From contig JAFIEV010000017.1 of assembly GCA_020832305.1 (NCBI GenBank), positions 1 to 64,000 on the forward strand: a stretch of DNA of 64,000 bases. The letters are read 5' to 3'. The DNA comes from Cyclobacteriaceae bacterium. Its GTDB lineage: Bacteria; Bacteroidota; Bacteroidia; Cytophagales; Cyclobacteriaceae. A model generated the notes under the pieces. That model did no database searches. It worked only from the letters and a program-made list of their open reading frames with translations, and had not been told where the DNA came from. Positions 1-7,461 of the stretch are shown here, piece after piece. Both the position numbers and the translations under genes were made by a program. Position 1 is the stretch's first letter. Each line of letters starts with the position of its first letter.

Positions 1-227
1 TGGATGCCAGACTTGCCTTTCATAATGATGCAGAGCGGAATAAGATTTGGTCATCACGCGGCATTCCCTGGGAATTGAAACTTCAAATCGAATGTCTGTG
101 CCGTGGAGAATCAGCGAAACTTGAGCGCCTTATAAAAAGCAAGAAATCGAAAAAGTTTATAGACCGTTTGGTGAACGATGAAGCCTACAGACAAGACTTT
201 TTGCAAAAGAATGCCGGACAAGACTGA
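1..227 (+). CDS. GIY-YIG nuclease family protein, C-terminal part
   Basis: The window opens inside a gene. Reading from base 3 gives 74 residues and a TGA stop at 225-227. The visible part contains GIPWELKLQIECLCRGESAK, then a KSKKSKKFIDRLV tail. This matches the C-terminal half of the small (about 80-100 residue) single-domain GIY-YIG proteins common in Bacteroidota, where the conserved Glu lies in the ESAKLERLIK-like helix. The GIY and YIG strands would lie upstream of the window. The family includes structure- or site-specific DNA endonucleases; the role of these short chromosomal copies is not established. A tRNA-like sequence follows directly and in the same frame (see 228-325). Assignment is from pattern recognition of the C-terminal half only. 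Confidence 0.75.
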   Translation, partial: DARLAFHNDAERNKIWSSRGIPWELKLQIECLCRGESAKLERLIKSKKSKKFIDRLVNDEAYRQDFLQKNAGQD

Positions 228-325
228 CAGACGGGGTATTATTAGCAGTCGGTTAGAGCATCTGATCCCGATCGGTTCCAGAACCGATCGGGAAGGGTCG
301 CTGGTTCTTGCCCTCAGACAAAAGT
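228..325 (+). pseudogene. tRNA-like remnant with palindrome in place of the anticodon arm
   Basis: Bases 240-266 read like a tRNA D-arm and 5' anticodon strand (TTAGCAGTCGGTTAGAGCA then TCTGAT). Bases 295-312 read like a variable/T-arm (GGGTCGCTGGTTC). The anticodon arm itself is replaced by a perfect palindrome (267-292). No paired acceptor stem can be found and the D-arm lacks two bases of a normal tRNA, so this is not a functional tRNA. Translated in the frame of the upstream nuclease, it reads QSVRASD ... GRVAGS after two in-frame stops. I recall such tails on annotated GIY-YIG proteins from other genomes. It is therefore probably part of the same mobile or recombination-prone unit. Confidence 0.55.
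267..292. repeat. Perfect 12-bp inverted repeat with 2-base loop
   Basis: Left arm CCCGATCGGTTC at 267-278 and right arm GAACCGATCGGG at 281-292 are exact reverse complements around a CA spacer. It starts 40 bases after the GIY-YIG stop. It could fold as a strong RNA hairpin, but no T-run follows, so a simple intrinsic terminator is unlikely. As DNA it could be a cruciform or a nuclease recognition site. Confidence 0.85.
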
Positions 326-364
326 ATTTCACTAAATACATAATTTTTTAGGGCAAGAAGTTTA

Positions 365-402
365 TTCCGAAGCAGTCAGGCGCAGCCGTACTGTCTTCGG
401 AA
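365..402. repeat. Second hairpin-forming sequence
   Basis: TTCCGAAG at 365-372 pairs with CTTCGGAA at 395-402. CAGT at 373-376 pairs with ACTG at 390-393, leaving one bulged T, and GGC/GCC pairs closer to the loop. No T-run follows on either strand. With the palindrome at 267-292 this makes two strong hairpins in 140 bases behind the GIY-YIG gene, resembling the palindromic units of REP-like elements. No further copy was noticed in the window. Confidence 0.6.
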
Positions 403-614
403 AGCCCAGCCAAAAATTCTTTACAGTAAAAGATTTCTAGCATGATTGCATAGGAGGCATTAGTTATGCCTGGTCCATTACAACTTTATATAAAGTTGCT
501 CCATTTCTCAAAAACCTAACCAAAAAAGTCACAGATTAATGATGATATCTATTTATGATGTCATCTTAGCGTAATAATGAAATGAATTTAGATTGATGTA
601 TATTAACCCCCCCC
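403..614. other. Gene-free stretch
   Basis: No ORF with convincing coding character, no RNA gene and no clear terminator was found here. The right end carries a C8 run shortly before the stop of the minus-strand small ORF at 615-866. The stretch looks like non-coding sequence between the GIY-YIG remnant region and that ORF. Confidence 0.5.
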
Positions 615-866
615 TCACAATACCCTTGTTTCGGAATACAAATCGTATGCAGCAACAAGCAGTTGATTCTCCGGCGATTGGCCATAGCGGGCGTGCCGCT
701 GTATATCGCTTATCTTTTCTGTGTACAAAGGCAAGTATCGGGTATCCAATTCATCCCAAATAATCATAAGATAAGTGTAGGGAATCCTGCTTTCGCGGCC
801 TTTTTCAAGCCATTCTTCAAAAAGAGATTCATCCAGGGCTTGGGGGAAATCTGGTCCGTCAAACAT
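615..866 (-). CDS. Small conserved hypothetical protein (83 aa)
   Basis: An 83-residue acidic protein starts MFDGPDFPQALDESLFEEWL and ends AAYDLYSETRVL. It is rich in aromatic and charged residues and has no signal peptide or membrane segment, so it should be a compact soluble protein. I recall very similar short proteins (D-G-P-x-F-P, F-x-x-W-L-E-K-G-R, L-V-A-A-Y-D-L-Y-S-E) in other Bacteroidota, with no known function. The ATG at 866 starts directly with that conserved block. An overlapping plus-strand ORF (663-881) lacks such character. The gene stands alone, flanked by non-coding sequence. Confidence 0.7.
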   Translation of the reverse strand: MFDGPDFPQALDESLFEEWLEKGRESRIPYTYLMIIWDELDTRYLPLYTEKISDIQRHARYGQSPENQLLVAAYDLYSETRVL

Positions 867-1080
867 GAAATAATATTTTAGAAAAGTTCCAAAGATAAAA
901 CAACATCCGGGGCAACTGTTGAAAAAATCAAAAAACTATGTAAAAAAGCAGGTTGTATAAACCCATTTTATGTACCTGCCTGCCCCATAATTTAGATTCT
1001 GTTTAAATTTTAAATTTAAATAGTATGCATGCATACATTTTTCTGCTTTTTAGGTTATTTTTATGATCGCAAACGGCAAT

Positions 1081-1113
1081 AAAAAACCCTGCTCAATTGC
1101 TTGAACAGGGTTT
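1081..1113 (-). terminator. Intrinsic terminator of tRNA-Phe
   Basis: On the minus strand a 13-bp stem (one G-T pair) has arms at 1101-1113 and 1084-1096 and a 4-base loop. It is followed by a short T-run. It begins 7 bases after the tRNA 3' end, as expected for a single-tRNA transcription unit. Confidence 0.85.
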
Positions 1114-1119
1114 GATTTG

Positions 1120-1192
1120 TGGTGATGAGTGGGCTCGAACCACCGACTCACGGATTTTCAGTCCGATGCTCTACCACCTGAGCTACATCACC
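1120..1192 (-). tRNA. tRNA-Phe (GAA)
   Basis: A 73-base cloverleaf on the minus strand. The acceptor stem GGTGATG pairs with CATCACC and A is the discriminator base. The D-arm contains AGCTCAGGTGGTAGAGC, the anticodon loop CTGAAAA gives GAA (phenylalanine), and the T-loop is GGTTCGAGCCC. CCA is not encoded. It is flanked by its own promoter (1207-1236) and terminator (1081-1113), so it is a complete single-gene unit. Confidence 0.97.
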
Positions 1193-1206
1193 GCCTTAAA
1201 GTGGTG

Positions 1207-1236
1207 CAAAGGTAGTAATTTGCTTTACTATCGCAA
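1207..1236 (-). promoter_or_regulatory. Bacteroidota-type promoter for tRNA-Phe
   Basis: On the minus strand, TTG (1234-1236) is separated by exactly 19 bases from TACCTTTG (1207-1214). This matches the Bacteroidota sigma factor consensus TTG-N19-TAnnTTTG. Transcription would start near 1200, a few bases before the tRNA 5' end at 1192. Confidence 0.85.
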
Positions 1237-1276
1237 AAATAAATAGTGAAAAATTAATCGCTTAAAGAAAAACAAT

Positions 1277-2638
1277 ATGGATTTTTCTCCGCTCGCACAA
1301 ATAGTGTTTTTACTCGCTGTCGCGGTGACCGCCTGGTTGATGACCAAACGAATATTGAGAATAAGATCAAACATATTATTGGGTCATGGTGTAAACCACC
1401 AGCGCAGTACAAGCGAAAGCTGGAAAAACGTAATTCTGATCGCCTTTGGACAAAAAAAAATGTTTAAAAAGGTCATCCCGGCTTTGTTACACCTCACTGT
1501 TTACCTGGGATTCATTATAATCAATATTGAAGGCTTAGAAATATTTCTGGATGGCCTTACTGGCACGCACCGTGTTATAGCCAGGTTATTTGAAGATTGG
1601 CAAATGACCGCATTTTACACGCTTACACTGAATATGTTTGAATTTCTCTGTGTGATGGTAATCCTGGCCTCTGTTTTTTTCCTGGTCCGCCGGAATATTC
1701 TAAAGGTTAAGCGATTCGAAGGAAGAGAAATGACTTCCTGGCCGGTACTTGATGCCAATCTGATTTTGATTTTTGAAATTTTGCTGATGTTCTCCATTCT
1801 TTCCATGAATGCCGCAGATCAAATTCTTCAGGAGAGAGATTATCCGGGTTTTCCCAAAACCGGGACATTGATCTTTAGTGAAATATTTGCAGCACCCTTT
1901 TATAGAAACTTAGGTACCGAGACCTTGTACTTTATCGAACGTTTTGCCTGGTGGTTTCATATACTTGGAATTTTTGCTTTTGCCATTTACGTAACTTATT
2001 CGAAGCATTTGCATACCGTATTAGCGTTTCCAAATACATACTTTTCAAAACAGGAGCCTAAAGGTCATTTGACCAATATGCCGGAGGTAACCCGCGAGGT
2101 AAAGTCTATGCTGGGAATTCAGGAGAATGGAAATGATGCGACCCCACAGGAAATCAGCAGGCTTGGCGCCAAAGATGTTACTGATCTGAGTTGGTGGAAT
2201 ATCATGAATGCGTATACCTGTACCGAGTGTGGCAGATGCACTTCTGCATGTCCGGCAAATATTACCGGTAAAAAACTGTCTCCCAGAAAGATTATGATGG
2301 ATGTGCGGGACAGGGCTGAGACCCTGGGTCAGTTTAAGGCCGCTAACAATGGAAAGGTGGAAGATGGCAAGTCTTTACTGGATGATTATATCACCCGGGA
2401 GGAATTCAATGCCTGTACAACCTGTAACGCTTGTACGGAAGCTTGTCCGGTTAATATAGATCCATTGGATATCATTATGCAGATGCGCCGATACCTTGCC
2501 ATGGAGGAATCTGGTAGTCCTGCTTCCTGGAATGCAATGTACTCAAATATAGAAACCAGCTTTTCACCCTGGAAGTTCTCTCCAGCCGACCGCTTTAATT
2601 GGGCAGATGAATTGCAAAAAGAAGCTGATAATAATTAA
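1277..2638 (+). CDS. Membrane-bound 4Fe-4S dicluster oxidoreductase subunit (HdrE/HdrC- or EMO-like)
   Basis: A 453-residue protein with an N-terminal membrane part (about residues 5-25, 65-90, 115-140, 160-178 and 215-240). Membrane histidines such as ALLHLTVYLGF and WWFHILGIF could bind heme. A cytoplasmic domain then carries two [4Fe-4S] motifs, CTECGRCTSACP from residue 315 and CTTCNACTEACP from residue 380. The arrangement is that of NarI-like/HdrE plus HdrC and of the membrane ETF:menaquinone oxidoreductases (EMO). The CCG domain that would complete the enzyme is the next gene, 21 bases downstream, so the two probably form one quinone-linked complex. The electron donor is inferred; an acyl-CoA dehydrogenase lies elsewhere in the window (30283). 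Confidence 0.85.
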   Translation: MDFSPLAQIVFLLAVAVTAWLMTKRILRIRSNILLGHGVNHQRSTSESWKNVILIAFGQKKMFKKVIPALLHLTVYLGFIIINIEGLEIFLDGLTGTHRVIARLFEDWQMTAFYTLTLNMFEFLCVMVILASVFFLVRRNILKVKRFEGREMTSWPVLDANLILIFEILLMFSILSMNAADQILQERDYPGFPKTGTLIFSEIFAAPFYRNLGTETLYFIERFAWWFHILGIFAFAIYVTYSKHLHTVLAFPNTYFSKQEPKGHLTNMPEVTREVKSMLGIQENGNDATPQEISRLGAKDVTDLSWWNIMNAYTCTECGRCTSACPANITGKKLSPRKIMMDVRDRAETLGQFKAANNGKVEDGKSLLDDYITREEFNACTTCNACTEACPVNIDPLDIIMQMRRYLAMEESGSPASWNAMYSNIETSFSPWKFSPADRFNWADELQKEADNN

Positions 2639-2659
2639 TAACCTGAGAAAAATTTAACG

Positions 2660-3454
2660 ATGAATAGCAATATCGAAATTCCTGTAATGGCCGATCTTTT
2701 TCAAAAAGGCGAGGAGGCTGATGTCTTATTGTGGATAGGTTGTGCAGGATCATACGACGACAGATACAAAAAGGTCACCAAAACCTTTGTTAAACTCCTG
2801 CACCATTGTAAAGTGAAATTTGCAGTGCTGGGCCCTGAAGAAAGCTGCACAGGTGATCCGGCCAGACGGGCGGGTAATGAGTTTCTCTTTCAGATGCAGG
2901 CAATGGCCAATATTCAGGTGTTAAACGGATATAATGTAAAAAAAATAGTAACTGCCTGCCCGCATTGTTTTAATACCATAAAAAATGAATACCCCGAATT
3001 GGGAGGTAACTATGAAGTATACCATCATACTCAATTCATCGAAATGCTTGTAAAGGAAGGCAAACTGGACATTGCACCTATTGATGGTGTACAAGATTTC
3101 AGCATCACCTATCACGATTCCTGCTATCTGGGAAGGGCCAATGATGAGTATGAGGCGCCGAGGAATCTCTTGAAAATGCTTACCAGTGATTTGCGGGAGA
3201 TGGAAAGAAACCGCTCTAATGGCTTATGCTGTGGTGCCGGAGGTGCTCAAATGTTTAAAGAACCCGAACATGGTCGCAAGGATATTAATATTGAGAGAAC
3301 AGAGGAGGCTTTGCGTACGGGCGCTAACATCATAGCTTCTGCTTGTCCTTTTTGTATGACCATGATGAGCGATGGTGTAAAAAATAAGGAAAAAGAATCT
3401 GAAGTAGAGGTGCTTGACATCGTAGAGCTTATAGCCAAAGGCAAAAAACTGTAG
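2660..3454 (+). CDS. CCG-domain (Fe-S)-binding protein, HdrB/HdrD-like
   Basis: A 264-residue soluble protein with two cysteine-rich (CCG) repeats. The first has WIGCAG, SCTGDPARR and CPHC at about residue 100. The second has DSCYLG, CCGAGG at 190-195 and CPFC near residue 233. CCG domains hold the non-cubane or atypical Fe-S centres of heterodisulfide reductase, GlpC and LutA. The first repeat has SCTGD where the second has CCGAG, a pattern I associate with this bacterial subfamily. It follows the membrane dicluster gene closely on the same strand and should be its catalytic or electron-entry partner. The physiological substrate cannot be read from sequence. Confidence 0.85.
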   Translation: MNSNIEIPVMADLFQKGEEADVLLWIGCAGSYDDRYKKVTKTFVKLLHHCKVKFAVLGPEESCTGDPARRAGNEFLFQMQAMANIQVLNGYNVKKIVTACPHCFNTIKNEYPELGGNYEVYHHTQFIEMLVKEGKLDIAPIDGVQDFSITYHDSCYLGRANDEYEAPRNLLKMLTSDLREMERNRSNGLCCGAGGAQMFKEPEHGRKDINIERTEEALRTGANIIASACPFCMTMMSDGVKNKEKESEVEVLDIVELIAKGKKL

Positions 3455-3486
3455 GACATCGATTGGTAGTAGAAAATTAAAATAAA

Positions 3487-3981
3487 ATGGAATGGGTCGA
3501 TAAATATGGCAATTTATTTTCGTTAATAGGATTAATAATAACCTTTTTCACCCTTATAGGAGTGGTTTGGAATAAACGTCTTTTGATTAGGTTGAATCGG
3601 AAAAACTTCAAATTGAATAGATTACCAGAAAATTTGGCTGACTTAATGAAGATTAGCGAAAATATTTCAGACTACATAGCTGATTTTGAAAACAACAAAA
3701 AAAATGTTAAATATGAACTGAGTAAAATTCAACCAATCCTTAAATCTTTAAGTAAGTCATTGGAAAACAATGAAACAGATAATATGTTAAAGCTAAAAGA
3801 TAGCTTGAAAGACATCGACAACTGGACATTTGAAAGTTCTGAAAAAAAATGGTTTAATATTTTTTCGAAACAGAATCAATTAATGACCGAAATTATGATT
3901 ACGGAAATATATATTAAACTTAATAGATTGATAACAGACATAGAAAATATAGGTAAGGACAATAATAAAAGTTTATTTTAG
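3487..3981 (+). CDS. Membrane-anchored coiled-coil hypothetical protein
   Basis: A 164-residue protein I do not recognise. Residues about 10-30 form one strongly hydrophobic segment (LFSLIGLIITFFTLIGVVW), followed by a basic stretch. The rest is a long Lys/Glu/Asn-rich helical region compatible with coiled coil on the cytoplasmic side. The ATG at 3487 is preceded by an A-rich leader. The next gene starts one base after its stop, so the two are probably translated together. Base composition is more AT-rich than the redox genes before it, consistent with an accessory insertion. Function unknown. Confidence 0.6.
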   Translation: MEWVDKYGNLFSLIGLIITFFTLIGVVWNKRLLIRLNRKNFKLNRLPENLADLMKISENISDYIADFENNKKNVKYELSKIQPILKSLSKSLENNETDNMLKLKDSLKDIDNWTFESSEKKWFNIFSKQNQLMTEIMITEIYIKLNRLITDIENIGKDNNKSLF

Positions 3982-3982
3982 T

Positions 3983-4354
3983 ATGGAATTCGATTCAACC
4001 CGGGAAGAGAGGTTTGTTGCTAAGCTGATTCAAGATACCAAAAAAAAGGTGATTGAATGGAAAGATGAACCAAATGATAGACTTAATTTACCTAATAGTG
4101 AAAGACCCATCAGCAAAGTTTATACAGCTGATATAAATGGCACAAAGGTAAGAATATACGAATATGAAATAAAATTCTACAAGGATGAAAGTAATTGGGA
4201 ATGGGTAGAACGAATTCGATTGGAATTGTTTGATAATGATGGAGCATCTTTATTTCAATTTCCATATGACTATTCATTATACAAACTTTTCAATGCAGTA
4301 AGAAAAGCAAATGCAAGCGTAGATGATTTTATGAAAGCGTTTTTGAATGAATAA
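3983..4354 (+). CDS. Hypothetical protein (123 aa), partner of the preceding gene
   Basis: A 123-residue soluble protein of mixed charge starting MEFDSTREERFVAKLIQDT. Its middle (KVRIYEYEIKFYKDESNWEW) looks like beta strands, and it ends in an amphipathic helix (SVDDFMKAFLNE). There is no signal peptide or membrane segment. It begins one base after the stop of the membrane-anchored coiled-coil gene, indicating a two-gene unit. I do not recognise the family. A small effector or sensor bound to its membrane partner is only a guess from the arrangement. A 124-base gap without recognisable elements separates it from the convergent phosphodiesterase gene. Confidence 0.6.
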   Translation: MEFDSTREERFVAKLIQDTKKKVIEWKDEPNDRLNLPNSERPISKVYTADINGTKVRIYEYEIKFYKDESNWEWVERIRLELFDNDGASLFQFPYDYSLYKLFNAVRKANASVDDFMKAFLNE

Positions 4355-4478
4355 ATCTTCATCAGATCCTTTTCATTTTGACTGATTTTAAACCATGCCC
4401 GACCTCATTCAGGTGCATATTCACCAACAAGCTTTGAAGCCCTTATGATATCGATAACTTCAATATCAAAGGAGGACA

Positions 4479-5333
4479 TTATTGCCCATAAAAGGATTCT
4501 ATAGCTCTTTTCAATGCGCCAATATGGTCGGTCTGGATAAGGTCTACCCCCATACGCATAACTTGGTGGTATTCTTCTTCACTGAGCTCTTGATGAGGTG
4601 CATCGGTAAATACTTTAATCCCTTTTTTCCTGAGCTGGCGGATCAAATTTTCGTTTAATGCAGTCCAGGAAACATCGAAAGCATAGGGGGAAAACATGTT
4701 TATCTTTTCAGTGGCATCGGAGGCTTTGCGCAAGGACGGCATAATCCTTACCCCTGGGGCATATTTTTTCAATTCCATCAAATATTCGTCGCTGCCATAA
4801 AAGACACAATCGTCAAGAAGTTCAAATTCTCTTATAGAATCAACAAGCTGTTGCGGATTGGCATCTTTACAGTCGACATACAAACCTACCTGATACCCGC
4901 CAGAATCGTAGTGCAATAGAATTGCTTCACACAAGTCCCTGAGACTTGGTATTTTTTCATCTGCAAATGATGCATTAAACCATGCGCCGGCAGATAAAGA
5001 TTTTATTTCTTTAAATGAAATTTCATTTACCTTTCCTCTACCATTGGTTGTTCGTGCAATATCTGCATCATGCATGATAATGAGGTGCCCGTCTATTGTA
5101 GTTCTTACATCAAACTCAATGAAGTCAACTTTCAAAGCAATGGCCTTGCGAAAGGCTGCAAGGGTATTTTCCGGAGCAAAAGCATTGGCACCGCGGTGTG
5201 CGGCCACCATTACTTTTTTGTGCTGTTCTGTCGATTGGCCGATCTCATAAAAAGTTTGCGCCTCAAGTCTGAAAGACAGGAGCGGGGCAACTGCAAGCAT
5301 TACCCCTAAGAAAGATGTTTTCCAGCACTGCAC
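4479..5333 (-). CDS. Secreted glycerophosphodiester phosphodiesterase family protein
   Basis: A 284-residue GDPD-family TIM barrel that hydrolyses glycerophosphodiesters to an alcohol and glycerol-3-phosphate. A signal peptide (MQCWKTSFLG ... LEAQ, about 25 residues) sends it to the periplasm or beyond. Catalytic and metal residues are visible: AHRGAN with H46, PENT with E55, EFDVR with E73 and D75, and MHD with H88. The C-terminal GVDLIQTDHIGAL is the usual closing motif. It lies 54 bases downstream of the PAP-like phosphatase on the same strand, so the pair may release phosphate from phospholipid-derived diesters. Lipid turnover is an alternative role. Confidence 0.9.
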   Translation of the reverse strand: MQCWKTSFLGVMLAVAPLLSFRLEAQTFYEIGQSTEQHKKVMVAAHRGANAFAPENTLAAFRKAIALKVDFIEFDVRTTIDGHLIIMHDADIARTTNGRGKVNEISFKEIKSLSAGAWFNASFADEKIPSLRDLCEAILLHYDSGGYQVGLYVDCKDANPQQLVDSIREFELLDDCVFYGSDEYLMELKKYAPGVRIMPSLRKASDATEKINMFSPYAFDVSWTALNENLIRQLRKKGIKVFTDAPHQELSEEEYHQVMRMGVDLIQTDHIGALKRAIESFYGQ

Positions 5334-5387
5334 TTATGAAAAGTTATCAGATGACTGCTTTTAAAAAACAAGCATACGTAGTTAGTT

Positions 5388-7178
5388 TTACTTGGAAAGA
5401 CTAAAGCGATCCCTCACCTTACCTTCCATGTCATAACAAACATATTCCATTTTTTTACCATCAATTTTTACGTGCTGATAAATATGGGATGCGGCAAACT
5501 GCACTTCAGCATAATCTGGCTTTTGAGCATCTTCATTTTTGCCACTGGCGCCAATGCTGATCAGATATCTTGTTCCTTTAGCAGGTTCCTGTACAACTTC
5601 ACGGTTTACCATTGGCTTTGAACGAAGGTAATAGTGGTAGTGCCCGCTCATTACAAAGTCAACTTCAAATTCATCAAAAACCGGTACCCAGGCATCTATA
5701 ATACGTTCGTAATTTGAAACTGCATTAAAAGGCGGGAAATGGAAAACGGCAAATTTCCAGTCAGCACTAGTAGCAGCAAGTTGTTCGCGAATCCAGGATG
5801 TTTGAGCATCAACCGGTGAAGTGGCATCTATCATTAAAAAAAGTGCATTCTGATGCTGTATGGCATAGGTCATTTCAGGGACAACACCAGCCGGCCCATT
5901 TTCAGGCAGGCTGAACATTTCTTTGTACATCCAGGCTCCCAAGCCATCCTGATTATCGTGATTACCCGGTACCGGCATTAAAGCACGGGAGGCAAATACA
6001 TTACCGGAAAACTTAAACAACTCATCCCAGTCATCGCGATGCAGCCCTGTATTTACGAGATCTCCTGCAATAATGTAGAAATCGTTATCCGGGTGTCTTG
6101 CATCTGCTTTTTGAATGAGCTCACCCCATTTTTCATTATTGTGCACATCTCCAAACCAGATAAATGAAAATTCCGATACGGGTTTGGGCATGGTTTTAAA
6201 GCTGTTCACGTCGGTAAAACCACCATTGGAACTTCCAGCTATGTACTGATAATCTGTCGAGGGCTCAAGACCTCTGAGTTTTGCTGTATGCCTGTATATA
6301 TAGCGATCGTTCTGCAACATTCGGTCTTCCATACGAAATGGTTCAGCAGTCAAAGTAGTGGTATCGCTATTTCCTTGTTTCCAGTATTTTATTACTGAAT
6401 TCGCTATATTTTCAGAAGTTCGCCATTGTATATCTACTGAATTAGAAGGATCAGCACTCCATGTCAGTATTAGCTGATCGGGCAGATCCCCAGATGGCCA
6501 TGCAGTGATTCTAAAAGCATCTACAATATGGGCTTCACGGGCGCGGCCCCGAATGGTTGTAAACATTTTAGAACCTTTCAATGACTCCGGCACTTCAGTT
6601 AACACCAGCTCCGTCCAATCGTGATAGGTAAATACGCCTTCATCCATATCAACGATCAATTGCCTTGCAGGGTGTTGCACATTTATATTGGGTGAAGCAT
6701 CATTTCCCAAAGGCTGAACACTTACGAAATATACCGGCCGATGCCGGTCAAATCCGTTAATGCCCAATCCAATTTTACCTGCTTTAAAGTCTTTCTGCCA
6801 AACCTCGTATGTCGAATGGCTGTTTTTGACTGTAAGGCTGGTTTTCGTAAATCCGCTTTCGGGAAGCCAGAAAGGCACTACTTTTTGATCACTGTCGCGC
6901 ATGATTGAGACTTTTACAGGAACATCTACATCAAATTTGTAGTGGGAGTTAGAAAGGATATGCTTTTCTTCAGGGCTCAGGAATTGCATTACAAAATTAT
7001 GACCAATGGTATCCAACTGGCTCTTATTATAATTGCTGTACAGTCGTGTGACTAAATCATCCATTACGTCTTTTACACTACCATCCGGCAAAGTTTTTTC
7101 AGAGCATCCGGCGAAAATAAAAGTTAGTGCCAATGCGATTAATATCCTGCCAGAATGAGTCACTTGATTTCTTTCCAT
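5388..7178 (-). CDS. PAP-like metallophosphoesterase lipoprotein with fibronectin-type domain
   Basis: A 596-residue predicted lipoprotein (lipobox FAGC, C25). An N-terminal beta-rich region precedes a purple-acid-phosphatase N-terminal (FnIII-like) domain around residues 235-330 (DQLILTW ... VDIQWRT). The calcineurin-like phosphoesterase domain follows. Its five metal blocks are present: GDVH (D344), GDLVN, GNHD (near residue 406), FHFPPF and GHYHYYL. The Tyr of the true PAP motif GDxxY is missing (GDLVN), so a tyrosinate-Fe(III) centre is not expected. It would hydrolyse phosphate esters at the cell surface. It is the first gene of a likely operon with the phosphodiesterase at 4479-5333. 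Confidence 0.85.
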   Translation of the reverse strand: MERNQVTHSGRILIALALTFIFAGCSEKTLPDGSVKDVMDDLVTRLYSNYNKSQLDTIGHNFVMQFLSPEEKHILSNSHYKFDVDVPVKVSIMRDSDQKVVPFWLPESGFTKTSLTVKNSHSTYEVWQKDFKAGKIGLGINGFDRHRPVYFVSVQPLGNDASPNINVQHPARQLIVDMDEGVFTYHDWTELVLTEVPESLKGSKMFTTIRGRAREAHIVDAFRITAWPSGDLPDQLILTWSADPSNSVDIQWRTSENIANSVIKYWKQGNSDTTTLTAEPFRMEDRMLQNDRYIYRHTAKLRGLEPSTDYQYIAGSSNGGFTDVNSFKTMPKPVSEFSFIWFGDVHNNEKWGELIQKADARHPDNDFYIIAGDLVNTGLHRDDWDELFKFSGNVFASRALMPVPGNHDNQDGLGAWMYKEMFSLPENGPAGVVPEMTYAIQHQNALFLMIDATSPVDAQTSWIREQLAATSADWKFAVFHFPPFNAVSNYERIIDAWVPVFDEFEVDFVMSGHYHYYLRSKPMVNREVVQEPAKGTRYLISIGASGKNEDAQKPDYAEVQFAASHIYQHVKIDGKKMEYVCYDMEGKVRDRFSLSK

Positions 7179-7388
7179 AAACTTTAAAACATTAGGTTAT
7201 TTGATGCCATCGAAAAGCTAAGTCTGCTTAACACTGCTGTTTTTTCGATTTTTGTAAAAAAAGACATTCTATCTAGTAATTACCCATTCGAAAGGGTATA
7301 AGGCTATTCAATAAAGAAGATTAGTGTTGATGAAAGGGGATTTGATTGTGCAATGCAACAAAATGATATTGCATTCTAAAGGGATCAG

Positions 7389-7420
7389 AAAAAAACCCTT
7401 AGTACCTGTATACTAAGGGG
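7389..7420 (-). terminator. Intrinsic terminator of arsM
   Basis: On the minus strand CCCTTAGTA (7411-7419) pairs with TACTAAGGG (7396-7404) around a 6-base loop and is followed by a run of seven T (7389-7395). It lies about 40 bases after the arsM stop. The rest of the 283-base gap to the phosphatase gene shows no other clear element. Confidence 0.85.
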
Positions 7421-7461
7421 CTGAGATTTTTCATGTATGTAGAATAAGGCAGTTATCATAA

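Noticed and set aside
111-341. Minus-strand 76-residue ORF over the GIY-YIG end and tRNA-like remnant
   Set aside because: It is antisense to the nuclease coding frame and the tRNA-like sequence. RCSNRL-type strings are typical of antisense tRNA translation.
4405-4479. Minus-strand 24-codon ORF (ATG overlapping the phosphodiesterase stop, ending EYAPE)
   Set aside because: It is too short to judge, has no recognisable motif, and could arise by chance. It was noted only because of the one-base overlap.
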